A stretch of 15,651 nt of DNA, from the NCBI GenBank assembly GCA_024280585.1, contig JAJRPW010000204.1:1-15651 (forward strand), in the 5' to 3' direction. The translations under genes were made by a program, and so were the position numbers. The notes under the pieces were generated by a model. The model had not been told where the DNA came from and did not search any database. It worked only from the letters and a program-made list of their open reading frames with translations. The stretch is from Alphaproteobacteria bacterium (GTDB taxonomy: Bacteria > Pseudomonadota > Alphaproteobacteria > Rickettsiales > UBA6187). Within the stretch, counting starts at the first letter, position 1. Every line of letters begins with the position of its first letter. Positions 1 to 6,791 of this stretch are shown here, piece after piece.

Positions 1-331
1 CCTTATTAACCTCGAAACCTTCCAATGATAATATATATTCAGCTCTGGTTAATGGATTTTTTAACGTTGCATAAGCCTCATTCGCTGCCATTGATTGCTG
101 CATCGCATATTTTTGCTCCTCAGCGTTTTTATTGGTAAAGCGGTCAGGATGCAGTTGCATTTGCAAGTTAAAATATTCCGCATCAAGTCGTTTTGTCCCC
201 ACCTCGAAGGCTTTTGGTACGCAAAGGCGGGTGAAGTGATCCACTTGCGCCGGTGGCTGAATGACACCACAATCGAGGCAGAATAATTCGCCTACTTGAA
301 AGGCTTTGTTGCAACTCCAACATCTAAACAT
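1..331 (-). CDS. hscB: Co-chaperone HscB (Hsc20), partial, with N-terminal tetracysteine motif
   Basis: J-domain co-chaperone that delivers IscU to the Hsp70-type chaperone HscA and stimulates its ATPase during iron-sulfur cluster transfer. The visible 110 residues contain the J-domain HPD motif at residues 61-63 inside a FNLQMQLHPDRF context, followed by the helix with NEAYATLKNPLTRAEYIL, typical of HscB. Before the J domain lie two CxxC pairs (C4/C7 and C18/C21), which look like a zinc-binding knuckle. Human mitochondrial HSCB has this arrangement; E. coli HscB does not. The ATG at 331 overlaps the iscA stop codon by 8 bases, the usual sign of translational coupling, and no later Met precedes the J domain. 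The gene is cut by the window edge, so the C-terminal IscU-binding helices are missing. hscA and fdx would be expected next, beyond the window. Confidence 0.93.
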   Translation of the reverse strand, partial: MFRCWSCNKAFQVGELFCLDCGVIQPPAQVDHFTRLCVPKAFEVGTKRLDAEYFNLQMQLHPDRFTNKNAEEQKYAMQQSMAANEAYATLKNPLTRAEYILSLEGFEVNK

Positions 332-677
332 GGAAACTCTCGCCACAGCCACATGTCCCTTTTTCATTGGGGTTAGAGAATATAAATCCTGATTTCATTT
401 TTTCCTCAACAAAGTCCATTTCACTGCCAATCAGATACATAATAGCTTTAGGATCGATAATTATTTTGAACTCCTCGCACTCCTTGTCAGGATATGAAAC
501 CACCTCGTCAAAATTTTCGACCTTATCAGCATATTCAATAACGTAAGACAGCCCAGAACAACCGCCTGATTTAACCCCGACTTTCACTCCGGCCGAGTCT
601 TTCCCGCGCTGCGCCAGCAAATGCCTTATGCGCGTTGCAGCTGCATCAGTGATTGTGATTGGTGGAGGCAAAGGCAT
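324..677 (-). CDS. iscA: Iron-sulfur cluster assembly A-type carrier IscA
   Basis: A-type carrier (HesB/IscA family) that takes Fe-S clusters or iron from the IscU scaffold to target apoproteins. The three ligand cysteines are visible: C40 in SGGCSGLSY, and C109 and C111 in the C-terminal TCGCGESF. At 117 residues it is slightly longer than E. coli IscA (107) because of a short proline-rich N-terminus (MPLPPPITIT). ErpA and SufA share these motifs; the position between iscU and hscB decides for IscA. The start codon lies two bases after the iscU stop, and the end overlaps hscB by 8 bases, so iscU-iscA-hscB are tightly coupled. Confidence 0.93.
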   Translation of the reverse strand: MPLPPPITITDAAATRIRHLLAQRGKDSAGVKVGVKSGGCSGLSYVIEYADKVENFDEVVSYPDKECEEFKIIIDPKAIMYLIGSEMDFVEEKMKSGFIFSNPNEKGTCGCGESFHV

Positions 678-679
678 AA

Positions 680-1063
680 TTATTCACCGGCCTTTTGTTT
701 ATAATCCTCAATCGCCGCTTTAATCGCATCTTCGGCTAATACCGAGCAGTGAATTTTCACTGGCGGCAGGGATAATTCCTTAGCAATTTCGCTATTTTTT
801 ATTTTCCCGGCATCTTCAATATTTTGCCCTTTAACCATCTCGGTGATTAAAGATGATGATGCAATTGCTGAGCCACAGCCAAAAGTCTTAAATCTAGCAT
901 CTGTAATAATATTATTTTCGTCGACTTTTATTTGCAGCTTCATAACATCACCGCAAGCCGGCGCACCGACTAATCCAGTGCCGATATTTTCTTCTGTTTT
1001 ATCGAATGATCCCACGTTACGAGGGTTTTCATAATGATCGATTACTTTTTCGCTATAAGCCAT
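680..1063 (-). CDS. iscU: Fe-S cluster assembly scaffold IscU
   Basis: Scaffold on which 2Fe-2S clusters are built from IscS-derived sulfur and then handed on by HscA/HscB. All cluster ligands and the conserved aspartate are present: C37 and D39 in GAPACGDVM, C63 in FGCGSAIASS, and H105/C106 in KIHCSVLAEDA. The LPPVK peptide recognised by HscA is at residues 99-103. The length of 127 residues is normal. The start at 1063 is preceded by an AGGA ribosome binding site about 7 bases upstream. The gene is 249 bases downstream of iscS, an unusually wide gap for this operon, filled by a palindromic repeat element. Confidence 0.97.
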   Translation of the reverse strand: MAYSEKVIDHYENPRNVGSFDKTEENIGTGLVGAPACGDVMKLQIKVDENNIITDARFKTFGCGSAIASSSLITEMVKGQNIEDAGKIKNSEIAKELSLPPVKIHCSVLAEDAIKAAIEDYKQKAGE

Positions 1064-1089
1064 ATTGGTTCCTGGTTATTGGTTAATAT

Positions 1090-1232
1090 AGTAGAGACTT
1101 CTACTCCCCCTTTAGAGGGGAGTCAAAATTTGACGAACAAAGTGAGTAAAATATTTTGGTGGGGGTGAACGAAGTATAAAATATCTAATAAGATACACCC
1201 CCACCCTAACCCTCCCCCCTAAAGGGGGAGGG
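1090..1232. repeat. REP/BIME-like palindromic element between iscS and iscU
   Basis: A nest of GC-rich inverted repeats in an otherwise AT-rich gap. Hairpin 1 pairs AGTAGA (1090-1095) with TCTACT (1100-1105). Hairpin 2 pairs ACTCCCC (1103-1109) with GGGGAGT (1117-1123). GGTGGGGGTG (1158-1167) pairs over distance with CACCCCCACC (1196-1205), enclosing TATCT/AGATA (1182-1186/1191-1195). A 9-bp perfect hairpin pairs 1210-1218 with 1224-1232. The two ends, each a CCCCCTTTAG-type core, are inverted copies of each other, so the unit resembles a bipartite interspersed palindromic element. No T-run follows on the minus strand, so it is not a standard terminator. It may stabilise the upstream iscR-iscS message or lower iscU readthrough. 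Confidence 0.7.
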
Positions 1233-1312
1233 TACGCCAGATAACAGCTTGATGTTAAATTAATTAACTTCATAATTCTTATTTACCTTTGTTAGCAGCC
1301 AGTAACTATTTC

Positions 1313-2539
1313 CTAATGCCCTGCCCATTCAATTTTTGTTATATCTATTCCTTCCTGCGACATTTCCCATAACGGGCTCATTTCGCGCAATTTATCAATC
1401 GCTCCCGTCACAGTTTTTATCGCATAGTCTATTTCTTCTTCAGTAGTAAACCTGCCAATGCCGAATCTTATGGAAGTATGAGCCAGATCCTCACCAACTC
1501 CGATCGAACGCAGCACGTAAGACGGCTCCAAACTTGCTGAAGTGCAAGCTGATCCTGAACTTACCGCCAAATTTTTTATCGCCATAATCATCGACTCACC
1601 TTCGATATAAGCAAAGCTGATATTCAAATTGCCTGGAATTCGTTGCTCTTTATCGCCATTTAAATAAACCTCAGGCACATTAGCCACAATTGCATTAAAT
1701 AATTTATCGCTTAGATAACGTATCCGTTCATTTTCTTCCGTCATTTCCGCCTTTGCAATCGCTGCAGCTTCGCCCAGACCCACGACCAAAGGAGTTGGCA
1801 GCGTTCCCGATCTAAAGCCCCTTTCCTGACCCCCACCATTAATCATTGGAACCAGTCTTATGCGCGGTCTGCGCCTTACATATAATGCACCGATTCCCTT
1901 TGGCCCATAGATTTTATGCCCGGAAATACTCATCAAATCAATGTTCATTTCTTCAACATCAAGCGGGATTTTGCCAAAAGCCTGCGCTGCATCCGTATGG
2001 AAAAACACTCCGTTTTTCCGGCATATAGCTCCGATTTCCTTAATTGGCTGGATAACACCAATCTCGTTATTAACCGCCATAACAGATACAATAGCCGTTT
2101 TTTCAGTTATAGCCTCTTCCAGCTTTTTCAAGTCGATCAGACCATTTGTCCCTACCGGTAAATATGTTACCGCGAAACCATCTCTTTCCAGATGACGGCA
2201 AGTGTCCAACACGCATTTATGTTCAGTAACCACAGTTATAATATGGTTTTTCTTGTCTTTATAAAATTGGGCTACGCCTTTTATTGCCAGATTATTTGAC
2301 TCCGTTGCACCGGATGTAAAAATAATTTCCTTAGCATTTGCATTGATTAACTCCGCGACTTGCCCACGAGCTTTTTCGCAAGCAGCCTCAGCCTCCCAGC
2401 CGAAAGAATGGCCACCAGAATGCGGATTACCGAATTTCTCAGTAAAGTATGGCAGTATTTTCTCAACCACCCTTGGGTCTGTAGGCGTTGTCGCCTGATA
2501 ATCCATATATATCGGTGTTTTCACGTTATTTTTCTCCAT
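1313..2539 (-). CDS. iscS: Cysteine desulfurase IscS
   Basis: PLP enzyme that removes sulfur from L-cysteine as an enzyme-bound persulfide and passes it to IscU and to tRNA-thiolation proteins. Key residues are H107 (TEHK), D183 and Q186 of the HTDAAQAFGK cofactor site, the PLP lysine K209 (SGHKIYGPKG), and the persulfide cysteine C332 in SSGSACTSASLEPSYVLR, a long mobile loop typical of group I. The C-terminus (PLWEMSQEGIDITKIEWAGH) matches the IscS-specific tail that contacts IscU, which separates it from its upstream paralogue. The length of 408 residues is close to the E. coli enzyme (404). The ATG is three bases after the stop of the NifS-like gene, with an AGGCGG-like site upstream. Confidence 0.97.
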   Translation of the reverse strand: MEKNNVKTPIYMDYQATTPTDPRVVEKILPYFTEKFGNPHSGGHSFGWEAEAACEKARGQVAELINANAKEIIFTSGATESNNLAIKGVAQFYKDKKNHIITVVTEHKCVLDTCRHLERDGFAVTYLPVGTNGLIDLKKLEEAITEKTAIVSVMAVNNEIGVIQPIKEIGAICRKNGVFFHTDAAQAFGKIPLDVEEMNIDLMSISGHKIYGPKGIGALYVRRRPRIRLVPMINGGGQERGFRSGTLPTPLVVGLGEAAAIAKAEMTEENERIRYLSDKLFNAIVANVPEVYLNGDKEQRIPGNLNISFAYIEGESMIMAIKNLAVSSGSACTSASLEPSYVLRSIGVGEDLAHTSIRFGIGRFTTEEEIDYAIKTVTGAIDKLREMSPLWEMSQEGIDITKIEWAGH

Positions 2540-2542
2540 TAT

Positions 2543-3655
2543 TTATGCCGCCTGTCTTTGTCTTGTTCTTTCATATAAACTCTTCCAGGAAGTAATAAAT
2601 CTCCCGATATCATCTAACTTGTTGTTTTTTCCCAAACTTACCCGTATCACCGTGGTCGCCACATCGCCCGGCACATGCATAGCTTTTAGCACATGTGACT
2701 CATCAATCTTCCCCGATGAGCAAGCTGCGCCCGCACTGACCGCTATTTGATCCATGTCAAAATGGATTAATTGCGTCTCATTTACAACACCGGGCATCGT
2801 AAAACAACTGGTATTTGGCAATCTTTCTACATTTTTTGAGAAAATCTCAATATCTGCATCCAGTGACTGTATAAAATTCTCTAGGCGATCGCGTAAATTT
2901 TCAGTATCTTTAATCTTACACAGGTTTTTATGCGCCTCTTGTATCGCCACACCAAAACCGTGAATTGCTACTATATTCTCCGTTCCAGCTCTATAAGATC
3001 CTTCCTGGCCACCGCCGATTATTTGGGACTCAATCGTAATATTTTTTGCAGCAATCAAAACGCCTGCACCTTGTGGACCATAGATTTTATGGGCAGAAAT
3101 AGTCGCTAAATCTACACCGAGCTTGGTTATGTCCACTTTGATTTTTCCGACTGCCTGCACCATATCGCTATGCAAAATAGCGTTATATTTCTTGGCAATC
3201 TCACTTATTTTGGCAATGGGCTGGATCGCCCCGGTTTCATTATTGGCAAGCATCACCGAAACTAAAGTTCGTCCCGTCAAAGACGATAATATTTCATCTA
3301 AATGCTCTGGTTTAACTACGCCATTTTCATCCACGTCAATTAAATGTGCGCCTTGCGCCGTTTTCAAAATCGAAGCATGTTCTATCGATGAAACAACCAG
3401 ATTATCGTATTTAACGCCTTTTAAAGCCAGATTATTTGCTTCCGTGCCCGACGAGGTAAAAATCACACGCATCTCTTTTGCACCAGTATATTTCCTGATT
3501 TTATCGCGGGCATTCTCTATTATTTTGCGTGCGTCACAACCAAAGCCATGCACTGAAGATGCATTTAACGGCTTACTCCACACATTACACACGGCCGCAA
3601 TCACCTCTGTGCTTAAAGCTGTTGTTGCATTATTATCAAGATATATCCTACGCAT
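2543..3655 (-). CDS. NifS-like cysteine desulfurase, second copy in the isc operon
   Basis: Class V aminotransferase of the NifS/IscS group, predicted to generate persulfide sulfur from cysteine. From the ATG at 3655 the 370-residue protein has H93 (SIEHASIL), D164 and Q167 (HSDMVQAVGK), PLP lysine K190 (SAHKIYGPQG) and cysteine C312 in a SAGAACSSGKIDESHVLK loop, so it should be active. It lacks the IscS-type tail that contacts IscU and is clearly diverged from the adjacent iscS. A longer reading from 3697 exists, but 3655 is chosen because an AGGAGG site lies 9 bases upstream and the family begins MRRIYLDNNATT. It overlaps the iscR stop by 8 bases. As I recall, Rickettsiales and some other alphaproteobacteria carry a similar pair; the separate role of this copy is unclear. 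Confidence 0.9.
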   Translation of the reverse strand: MRRIYLDNNATTALSTEVIAAVCNVWSKPLNASSVHGFGCDARKIIENARDKIRKYTGAKEMRVIFTSSGTEANNLALKGVKYDNLVVSSIEHASILKTAQGAHLIDVDENGVVKPEHLDEILSSLTGRTLVSVMLANNETGAIQPIAKISEIAKKYNAILHSDMVQAVGKIKVDITKLGVDLATISAHKIYGPQGAGVLIAAKNITIESQIIGGGQEGSYRAGTENIVAIHGFGVAIQEAHKNLCKIKDTENLRDRLENFIQSLDADIEIFSKNVERLPNTSCFTMPGVVNETQLIHFDMDQIAVSAGAACSSGKIDESHVLKAMHVPGDVATTVIRVSLGKNNKLDDIGRFITSWKSLYERTRQRQAA

Positions 3656-4085
3656 GAAGCCTAACCTCCTCAGATGAATTTTTATCACATATATCACCCA
3701 GGGAAATATTATCCAGATAGCTAAATATCTGTCTGCTCAGACCATCCCACAGATTATGTGTGACACATTTTGTTTTGTTATGCGAACAACCACCGCCGGA
3801 TTTATCCGAACAGCGAGTGATTTTTATAGATTCGTCAACCGCCACTATTATATCAGAAATTTTTATATTCTCATTTTTTCCTGACAGCACATAACCACCG
3901 CCTGGCCCTCGCACCGAATCAACCAGCCCGGCACGCCTTAAACGCATAAATATCTGCTCCAGATAGCTAAGTGCTATATTCTGCCTTTTCGATATTTCTG
4001 CCAATGTTACAGGAACAGTCCGGTTTTGCATCCCAAGATCAACCATTGCCATGACCGCATATCTGCCTTTTGTGGTTAAATTCAT
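3648..4085 (-). CDS. iscR: Rrf2-family Fe-S cluster regulator IscR
   Basis: Winged-helix transcription factor that carries a 2Fe-2S cluster and represses the isc operon when clusters are plentiful. The N-terminus MNLTTKGRYAVMAMVDLG, the recognition region SYLEQIFMRLRRAGLV and the wing SVRGPGGGYVL are near-identical to the E. coli protein. The cluster ligands are present as C92, C100, C107 and H110 (RCSDKSGGGCSHNKTKCVTH), with slightly wider spacing than E. coli. At 145 residues it lacks the longer E. coli tail. A GTG at 4106 would add seven residues, but ATG 4085 has a GAGGG site at good spacing and fits the family start. First gene of the operon; a type 1 operator lies upstream. Confidence 0.95.
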   Translation of the reverse strand: MNLTTKGRYAVMAMVDLGMQNRTVPVTLAEISKRQNIALSYLEQIFMRLRRAGLVDSVRGPGGGYVLSGKNENIKISDIIVAVDESIKITRCSDKSGGGCSHNKTKCVTHNLWDGLSRQIFSYLDNISLGDICDKNSSEEVRLHA

Positions 4086-4153
4086 TTTGCCCTCAAACTT
4101 GCCCACCTTTGGAGCCAGCCACTTTGCCCTTGCTTTTTTTGTTATATTTGGTT

Positions 4154-4175
4154 ATAAACGCATGATTGCGTGTAT
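4154..4175. repeat. Palindrome at the predicted iscR start site
   Basis: ATA-A-ACGCA, spacer TGAT, TGCGT-G-TAT: an inverted repeat of nine positions per arm with one mismatch. It spans the predicted +1 and touches the -10 box of the isc promoter. Its position suits a second repressor operator better than an RNA hairpin, since only half would be transcribed. I do not recognise the motif; it is not an obvious Fur, Irr, FNR or RirA site. Confidence 0.45.
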
Positions 4176-4203
4176 TATTACGATAACCAAGTAAAACAGT
4201 CAA
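4174..4203 (-). promoter_or_regulatory. Sigma-70-like promoter of the isc operon
   Basis: On the minus strand a TTGACT -35 box (4203-4198) is followed after 18 bases by AATAAT (4179-4174), matching the consensus at 5 of 6 bases in each hexamer. Transcription would start near 4167 and leave a leader of about 80 bases before iscR. The overlap with the IscR operator supports the assignment. Confidence 0.65.
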
Positions 4204-4207
4204 GTAT
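4183..4207 (-). promoter_or_regulatory. Type 1 IscR operator overlapping the iscR -35 box
   Basis: The 25-base site reads on the minus strand ATACTTGACTG, then TTT, then TACTTGGTTAT. It matches 22 of 25 positions of the type 1 IscR consensus as I recall it from E. coli (half-sites ATASYYGACTR and YAGTCRRSTAT around WWW). The promoter-side half-site (ATACTTGACT) is perfect and contains the -35 box; the three mismatches are in the other half. Bound holo-IscR would block RNA polymerase, giving negative feedback as in E. coli. Because this IscR has the expected ligands and a highly conserved recognition helix, I am fairly confident. Confidence 0.75.
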
Positions 4208-4234
4208 TTTAAACAATGAATTTAGGTATAAAGT

Positions 4235-4948
4235 ATGCCAGAAGTTATTATTAATGGTCCTGAGGGAAGAATTGAAGCTCGTTATCACCAGGCAATTGCT
4301 AAAAACGCACCTGTTGCAATTGTTTTGCACCCACATCCGCTGCATGGCGGAACCATGAATAATAAAGTTTCATATAATTTATATCACGCTTTTGCACGTA
4401 ACGGTTTTTCGGTTATACGCTTTAACTTCAGAGGAGTTGGGCGTTCGCAAGGCAAATTTGATAGTGGTGTTGGTGAATTGGGTGATGCAGCAACAATTCT
4501 GGATTGGCTGCAAATAAAAAATCCAAATGCCTCATCATATTGGATGGGTGGTTTTTCATTTGGCTCATGGATTGGTATGCAGTTATTAATGCGTCGTCCG
4601 GAAATTGAAGGTTTTTTGACTATTTCACCACCAGCTAATACATATGATTTCAACTTCTTATCACCCTGTCCTGCCCGTGGCTTAATTGTGCAAGGTGACG
4701 AAGATTCCATTGTTTCCGAAGAGCATGTTTCAAGGCTCGCTGATAAATTATCCAAGCAAAAGAATGCCGGGATTGATTATCGTATTATTATCGGTGCCGA
4801 TCATTTTTTTCGAACCAAACTGGATGAATTAAACTCACATTTAGATGATTATTTGCAAACGCGCCTAAAGCAAGATGCAAATCGACCTAAAAAAGTTAAG
4901 CCGGACAGACGCCGTCGTCAATCGCAACAACCTATTACAACTGGCTGA
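4235..4948 (+). CDS. Alpha/beta hydrolase, COG2945-like
   Basis: Small cytoplasmic alpha/beta-hydrolase of the kind often annotated in alphaproteobacteria as a COG2945 dienelactone-hydrolase-like protein; the substrate is unknown. Visible features are the HPHPLHGGTMNNKV oxyanion-side loop (residues 32-45), RGVGRSQG, the nucleophile elbow GFSFGS with S108, an acidic segment GDEDSIV (D155 or D157), and the likely catalytic H190 in GADHFF, so the triad is complete. The last 25 or so residues form a basic, probably disordered tail (KKVKPDRRRRQSQQ). There is no signal peptide. The ATG has an AGG site 8 bases upstream. The 3' end overlaps anmK on the other strand by 14 bases, and I see no terminator between them. 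Confidence 0.85.
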   Translation: MPEVIINGPEGRIEARYHQAIAKNAPVAIVLHPHPLHGGTMNNKVSYNLYHAFARNGFSVIRFNFRGVGRSQGKFDSGVGELGDAATILDWLQIKNPNASSYWMGGFSFGSWIGMQLLMRRPEIEGFLTISPPANTYDFNFLSPCPARGLIVQGDEDSIVSEEHVSRLADKLSKQKNAGIDYRIIIGADHFFRTKLDELNSHLDDYLQTRLKQDANRPKKVKPDRRRRQSQQPITTG

Positions 4949-6023
4949 TTTTCAAGGATGATATAATTTTGCCGCCGCTGGTTGGTTTGGCAACACCTGT
5001 TGTTTCGGGAAAGCTTATCGGTAATTTTTGTAAGCTTCTCACCGCAAGATAAGCGAAACCCTGTGCTTCAACCATATCACCGTCAAACCCTATCTCATCA
5101 ATTTTATGAACCGGGGCATCCAGCTCTTTTGCCAGATTATCCATCAGAAATTTGTTATTCCTGCCACCGCCAGTTACATAAAATTTACGTGGCTTCTCAG
5201 CCAGATATTTAACACAGGAAGATATTGAGTATATTGTATAAGCAGCTAAAGTCGCCGCTCCATCTTCCAAAGATAGGTTATCCGGGGTATATTCGGCAAA
5301 ATCATTGCGATCAAGCGATTTTGGCGGTATTATATTGAAATACTCATCGGACATAAATTTTTGTAGCAATGCCTGGTTTATTTCACCCTTTGCCGCGATT
5401 TCTCCGTTTTTATCATAAGCATTCCCGGTTTTGCTATAAATCCAATCATCAATCAGAGCATTTCCCGGGCCAGTGTCAAAAGCCGTTAGGGCACTGTTTT
5501 TGCCAATCCAACTGATATTTGCCACCCCGCCTATATTAATTACAGCAACCGGTAATTCTTGATTTTCGACCATAGCCTTATGAAATACTGGAATTAATGG
5601 CGCGCCCTGTCCTCCATGTGCTACATCGTTTGAACGAAAATCATAGACCACATTTATATCTGTCAATTTAGCCAGAAGCTCACCGTCACCAATCTGAATC
5701 GTTATGCCCTCATGCGGACGATGATCAATGGTTTGCCCATGGAAACCGATCAAATCAATTTCACCTGCGGAAAACTCTGATTTATATAGTAATTCGGCAA
5801 CAGCATCGGCATGTTTTACGGTTAGCTCATATTCGACTTCGTCCTTATCACCATGGCCTGCTATCAGTTCTTTTACAGTTTTTTTAAAATCATCATCATA
5901 CTGGGTGCTGTGGCTGGCCAAGGATTTGACATAACCAAGCCCGTCCGTCTCTATAAGAGCCGCATCAATCCCATCCAACGATGTGCCGCTCATAAGCCCG
6001 ATGGTTTTGTAAATTTTGCTCAT
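4935..6023 (-). CDS. anmK: Anhydro-N-acetylmuramic acid kinase
   Basis: Cytoplasmic sugar kinase that hydrolyses the anhydro ring and phosphorylates 1,6-anhydro-MurNAc to MurNAc-6-phosphate in cell wall recycling. From ATG 6023 it has 362 residues, with the ATP-binding MSGTSLDGID at 11-20, FHGQTIDHRP at 94-103, the catalytic aspartate D183 in AFDTGPGNALIDD, and GGGRNNKFLM near the C-terminus. An ATG at 6044 would add seven residues and overlap petC by 19 bases, but the family start MSKIYKTIGLMSG points to 6023, which lies two bases after the petC stop. It should be transcribed with petABC, although the roles are unrelated. The spacing suggests readthrough translation rather than a strong ribosome binding site. 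Confidence 0.93.
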   Translation of the reverse strand: MSKIYKTIGLMSGTSLDGIDAALIETDGLGYVKSLASHSTQYDDDFKKTVKELIAGHGDKDEVEYELTVKHADAVAELLYKSEFSAGEIDLIGFHGQTIDHRPHEGITIQIGDGELLAKLTDINVVYDFRSNDVAHGGQGAPLIPVFHKAMVENQELPVAVINIGGVANISWIGKNSALTAFDTGPGNALIDDWIYSKTGNAYDKNGEIAAKGEINQALLQKFMSDEYFNIIPPKSLDRNDFAEYTPDNLSLEDGAATLAAYTIYSISSCVKYLAEKPRKFYVTGGGRNNKFLMDNLAKELDAPVHKIDEIGFDGDMVEAQGFAYLAVRSLQKLPISFPETTGVAKPTSGGKIISSLKISQL

Positions 6024-6025
6024 AT

Positions 6026-6775
6026 TTACTTTAATCTTGCCCATATGCGTTTTTTAGCAAGATAGAACAACACTGTAAATATCAGCAAGTAAATAAACAC
6101 TTTCACACCCATTTTTTTGCGCTGCTCCATTTCTGGTTCTGCCGCCCATTGCAAAAATATAGTTACATCTTTTGCTTGCTGCTCTATTGATGCATTAGTG
6201 CCATCCTGATATTCAACGCCTTCATTCATTAAAGGCAATGGCATTGCAATCTGGTTGCCCGGGAAGTATTTATTATATTGCATTCCATCACTCAAATCAA
6301 CTCCACCAGGAGCATCCTCATAGCCGGTTAGCAGGGAATATAGATAGTTAGCACCATCGGTTCTTGACTTAACTATCAATGATAAATTCGGTGGATATGC
6401 CCCGTTATTAGACGCACGAGCCGCTTGCTCATTAGCAAATGGCGCAACGAACCTATCCGATGGGCGACCTGGTCTTTCGAACATATCACCATCATTATTT
6501 GGCCCGTCAATAACCGTATCTTCTGCCGCTATAGCCTTAACTTCTTCCGCTGAAAAGCCAATTTCAGTAAGGTTTCTGTAGGAATTTAAATCCATAGCAT
6601 GACACGAAGAACACACCTCCTTATAAACTTGGAAGCCTCTTTGCGCAGCTTGACGGTCAACCGTGCCAAACGCACCGTCAAATGGCCAATCCAGTTTTTT
6701 AAGATGCACATCACCTGATGCAAACGAACTGCTGGAAAACAAAACCAGTGCAATTATTAAAAATATTTTTTTCAT
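6026..6775 (-). CDS. petC: Cytochrome c1 of the bc1 complex
   Basis: Membrane-anchored c-type cytochrome that carries electrons from the Rieske protein to soluble or membrane cytochrome c. The 249-residue precursor begins with a Sec signal peptide (MKKIFLIIALVLFSSSSFAS, cleavage near residue 20). The haem-binding CSSCH is at residues 55-59, followed by the family motif AMDLNSYRNL. The sixth ligand is probably M178 in IAMPLPL, and a single C-terminal membrane anchor (about 224-240) is followed by a basic cytoplasmic end. All features are as expected for an alphaproteobacterial or mitochondrial cytochrome c1. A GAGGAAG ribosome binding site precedes the ATG, in the 16-base gap after petB. Confidence 0.97.
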   Translation of the reverse strand: MKKIFLIIALVLFSSSSFASGDVHLKKLDWPFDGAFGTVDRQAAQRGFQVYKEVCSSCHAMDLNSYRNLTEIGFSAEEVKAIAAEDTVIDGPNNDGDMFERPGRPSDRFVAPFANEQAARASNNGAYPPNLSLIVKSRTDGANYLYSLLTGYEDAPGGVDLSDGMQYNKYFPGNQIAMPLPLMNEGVEYQDGTNASIEQQAKDVTIFLQWAAEPEMEQRKKMGVKVFIYLLIFTVLFYLAKKRIWARLK

Positions 6776-6791
6776 CTATCTTCCTCAAAAG

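Noticed and set aside
61..286. Two short open frames (about 63-69 residues) at the left edge
   Set aside because: Both are shadows of the hscB frame, which carries the HPD motif and the cysteine pairs.
1090..1232. The GC-rich hairpins as a CRISPR fragment or intrinsic terminator
   Set aside because: There is no repeat-spacer periodicity, and no T-run follows the stems in the direction of isc transcription.
3123..3677. 184-residue open frame on the plus strand opposite the NifS-like gene
   Set aside because: It is antisense to a clearly conserved desulfurase, has no recognisable domain, and its composition reflects the opposite frame.
4086..4106. Seven-residue N-terminal extension of IscR from a GTG
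   Set aside because: The internal ATG at 4085 has a better ribosome binding site and matches the conserved family start.
4384..4755. 123-residue open frame on the minus strand inside the hydrolase gene
   Set aside because: The plus-strand hydrolase has a complete catalytic triad and a ribosome binding site; the minus frame has no domain.
6024..6044. Seven-residue N-terminal extension of AnmK overlapping petC
   Set aside because: No ribosome binding site precedes it, and the family start corresponds to the ATG at 6023.
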